DNA from: Candidatus Poribacteria bacterium
GTDB lineage: Bacteria > Poribacteria > WGA-4E > WGA-3G
DNA length: 7,567 bases
NCBI GenBank assembly: GCA_009845505.1
Contig: VXZL01000447.1
Span: forward strand, 1-7,567
Direction: 5' to 3'
Shown here: piece by piece, positions 6,771-7,567 of the stretch
How the letters are laid out: each line of letters opens with the position of its first letter
How positions within the stretch are numbered: position 1 is the stretch's first letter
Position numbers and translations under genes: made by a program
Notes under the pieces: generated by a model
Databases searched by the model: none
Seen by the model: only the letters and a program-made list of their open reading frames with translations
What the model was told of the DNA's origin: nothing

Positions 6771-6776
6771 TCCTCC
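6771..6776 (-). promoter_or_regulatory. Shine-Dalgarno GGAGGA fixing the binding-protein start
   Basis: Minus-strand GGAGGA followed by GAAAAAAC and ATG at 6762. It selects the start that exposes an intact signal peptide over the ATG at 6807. Confidence 0.88.
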
Positions 6777-6802
6777 GTATAAAAATCGTGCGAGTTGTTA
6801 TT

Positions 6803-6837
6803 AGCACCTATTAAAATCTGATATGCGATTCGGTGCT
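6803..6837 (-). promoter_or_regulatory. Stem-loop at the 5' end of the importer mRNA
   Basis: In the transcript AGCACC (6837-6832) can pair with GGTGCT (6808-6803). Inside the loop AATC and GATT can form a second 4-bp stem. Given the predicted start of transcription near 6841, the fold would begin within a few bases of the 5' end, a position where hairpins protect mRNA. It does not match a riboswitch class I know. Confidence 0.35.
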
Positions 6838-6847
6838 TTATGGCGGT

Positions 6848-6876
6848 ATTATAAATGGAGTTCACAATTTTTGCAA
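6848..6876 (-). promoter_or_regulatory. Sigma-70-type promoter of the ABC importer operon
   Basis: On the minus strand, -35 TTGCAA (6876-6871, 4 of 6 consensus) is separated by exactly 17 bp from a perfect -10 TATAAT (6853-6848). Transcription should start near 6841, giving a leader of about 79 bases before the ATG at 6762. The position is right: between the unknown gene ending at 6906 and the binding-protein gene. Confidence 0.75.
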
Positions 6877-6886
6877 GAAAAATTGT
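6864..6886. promoter_or_regulatory. Putative operator: 9+9 bp dyad over the -35 box
   Basis: ACAATTTTT (6864-6872), 5-base spacer, AAAAATTGT (6878-6886), perfectly complementary arms. The dyad centre (6875) falls in the -35 hexamer at 6871-6876, so a bound dimeric regulator would block RNA polymerase. It is AT-only in its outer arms and has no T-run after it, so it is a poor terminator for the gene ending at 6906, though that remains an alternative. No regulator gene is in the window. Confidence 0.55.
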
Positions 6887-6905
6887 TTGCAGTTGGGAAG
6901 GTTTG

Positions 6906-7567
6906 TCAAAGCTCACCGATACAGAACACGGTATTTTTTGCTGCTAAACTCCGAATTTCGGAGTAGTGGTAAACTTGGGTAACCTCCACTCCGTTTTCAA
7001 CAATGGCAGTCGGACGTTCAATAACAAAGTCAGCGAAGTGCGGCGCGTTGAAAGCAACGTAAGCGAGGCTGAAGGTCTCAATCTGCCGATCGTATCGCTT
7101 TGACAGATCTGGAAATAGCACAATTCCTGTGTCAACTTGGTAGATGTCCGTGTTTTCGTCTATGTTCATCGTTTTAACCGGACACTCGATAATTGCCCGC
7201 TGCTGTGTATCGATATCCCATATTTCTGTGTGCGTTACGATGGGTAGACATTTTCGTGTCGCCTCAAAAATGGCTGCGTTGCTATCAAGTACCTGGACCG
7301 GCGATGCTTCTTGCACATCAAACAGGGGGCCTCCCCAATACTCCTGCGCCGGTCTATACTCGACGTAGTTATCGTTGCAGTACGCATGCCTTCTAAAGAC
7401 CGCTATATGTTCTTCACCAAAAACGGGGAGAAAGTCATAGTTTGGGTTTATGAACAGATTTTTCTCCGCAAAGGTGTGTTCACTCTTACACGAACCGCAT
7501 TGGTAATAATCGTTGAAACTGCCATCTGTGTCATCTATGATACGGCATCGAGATTCGACCCAAAATC
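6906..7567 (-). CDS. Unrecognised protein, C-terminal part (start beyond window)
   Basis: The frame is open from the TGA at 6906-6908 to the right window edge, giving the last 219 residues; the GTG at 7316 is only an internal codon. I do not recognise the family. Visible features are a C23-G-S-C26 pair (counting from the window edge) close to another Cys at 7, which could bind metal or form a disulfide, and an aromatic- and acidic-rich soluble composition with alternating hydrophobic residues suggesting a beta-rich fold. Further single cysteines occur at 63, in RKCLP, in IECPV and in VFCIGEL near the C-terminus. No membrane span is seen. The gene ends 20 bases before the operator-like dyad of the importer promoter and runs in the same direction, but the strong promoter between them argues against one simple operon. 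Confidence 0.75.
   Translation of the reverse strand, partial: FWVESRCRIIDDTDGSFNDYYQCGSCKSEHTFAEKNLFINPNYDFLPVFGEEHIAVFRRHAYCNDNYVEYRPAQEYWGGPLFDVQEASPVQVLDSNAAIFEATRKCLPIVTHTEIWDIDTQQRAIIECPVKTMNIDENTDIYQVDTGIVLFPDLSKRYDRQIETFSLAYVAFNAPHFADFVIERPTAIVENGVEVTQVYHYSEIRSLAAKNTVFCIGEL

Noticed and set aside
6763..6807. Longer binding-protein N-terminus from 6807
   Set aside because: It would place an Arg-rich stretch before the signal peptide, and the strong GGAGGA at 6771-6776 lies inside it, pointing to ATG 6762.
6864..6886. Intrinsic terminator for the gene ending at 6906
   Set aside because: The stem is AT-only in both arms and not followed by a U-run on the minus strand; its overlap with the -35 box fits an operator better.
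6906..7316. Complete small gene of 136 residues starting at GTG 7316
   Set aside because: The same frame is open without a stop to the window edge and reads as continuous protein, so GTG 7316 is internal to a longer gene.

Overview
The window is bacterial chromosomal DNA: seven protein-coding genes, short intergenic gaps and Shine-Dalgarno signals at two of the starts. No rRNA, tRNA, CRISPR array, prophage or transposase gene is visible. The gene mix suggests an environmental bacterium from a lineage such as Candidatus Poribacteria. It combines a phytanoyl-CoA dioxygenase fused to HEAT repeats, a family-1 carbohydrate ABC importer without a local ATPase, a NodB-type deacetylase and small palindromic repeats. 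That placement is inference from gene content; no marker gene is present to prove it.

Left part (1-1650, + strand): a polysaccharide deacetylase (50-778) and a PAP2-type membrane phosphatase (988-1521), both plausible cell-envelope or polysaccharide enzymes. The gap on each side of the PAP2 gene holds one copy of a roughly 110-120 bp, fold-back, MITE-like repeat in the same orientation. Copy 1 (807-928) has terminal inverted repeats and a possible 5-bp target duplication. Copy 2 (1549 to about 1654) lies between the convergent stops of the PAP2 and dioxygenase genes.

Centre and right (1656-6890, - strand): an apparent four-gene transcription unit read right to left. It runs solute-binding protein (starts 6762), MalF-type permease (starts 5300), MalG-type permease (starts 4378), then the PhyH-HEAT protein (starts 3062). 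A good sigma-70-type promoter (-35 TTGCAA, 17-bp spacer, -10 TATAAT) precedes the binding-protein gene, and a 9+9 bp dyad sits exactly over its -35 box, as an operator would. A 136-bp gap rich in GGAAGG/CCTTCC inverted motifs separates the binding-protein gene from the permeases and could set their relative expression. The ABC ATPase must be encoded elsewhere. The likely logic is that the importer brings in a sugar or sugar-like solute, and the linked Fe(II)/2-oxoglutarate oxygenase may act on it or on a related compound.

Right edge (6906-7567, - strand): the C-terminal 219 residues of an unrecognised protein whose start lies beyond the window.

The most unusual items are the MalG permease with an inserted membrane-spanning block of about 125 residues, the PhyH-HEAT fusion next to an importer, the two structured repeats that keep a central hairpin despite different sequences, and the motif order of the inverted repeats at 5331-5429.
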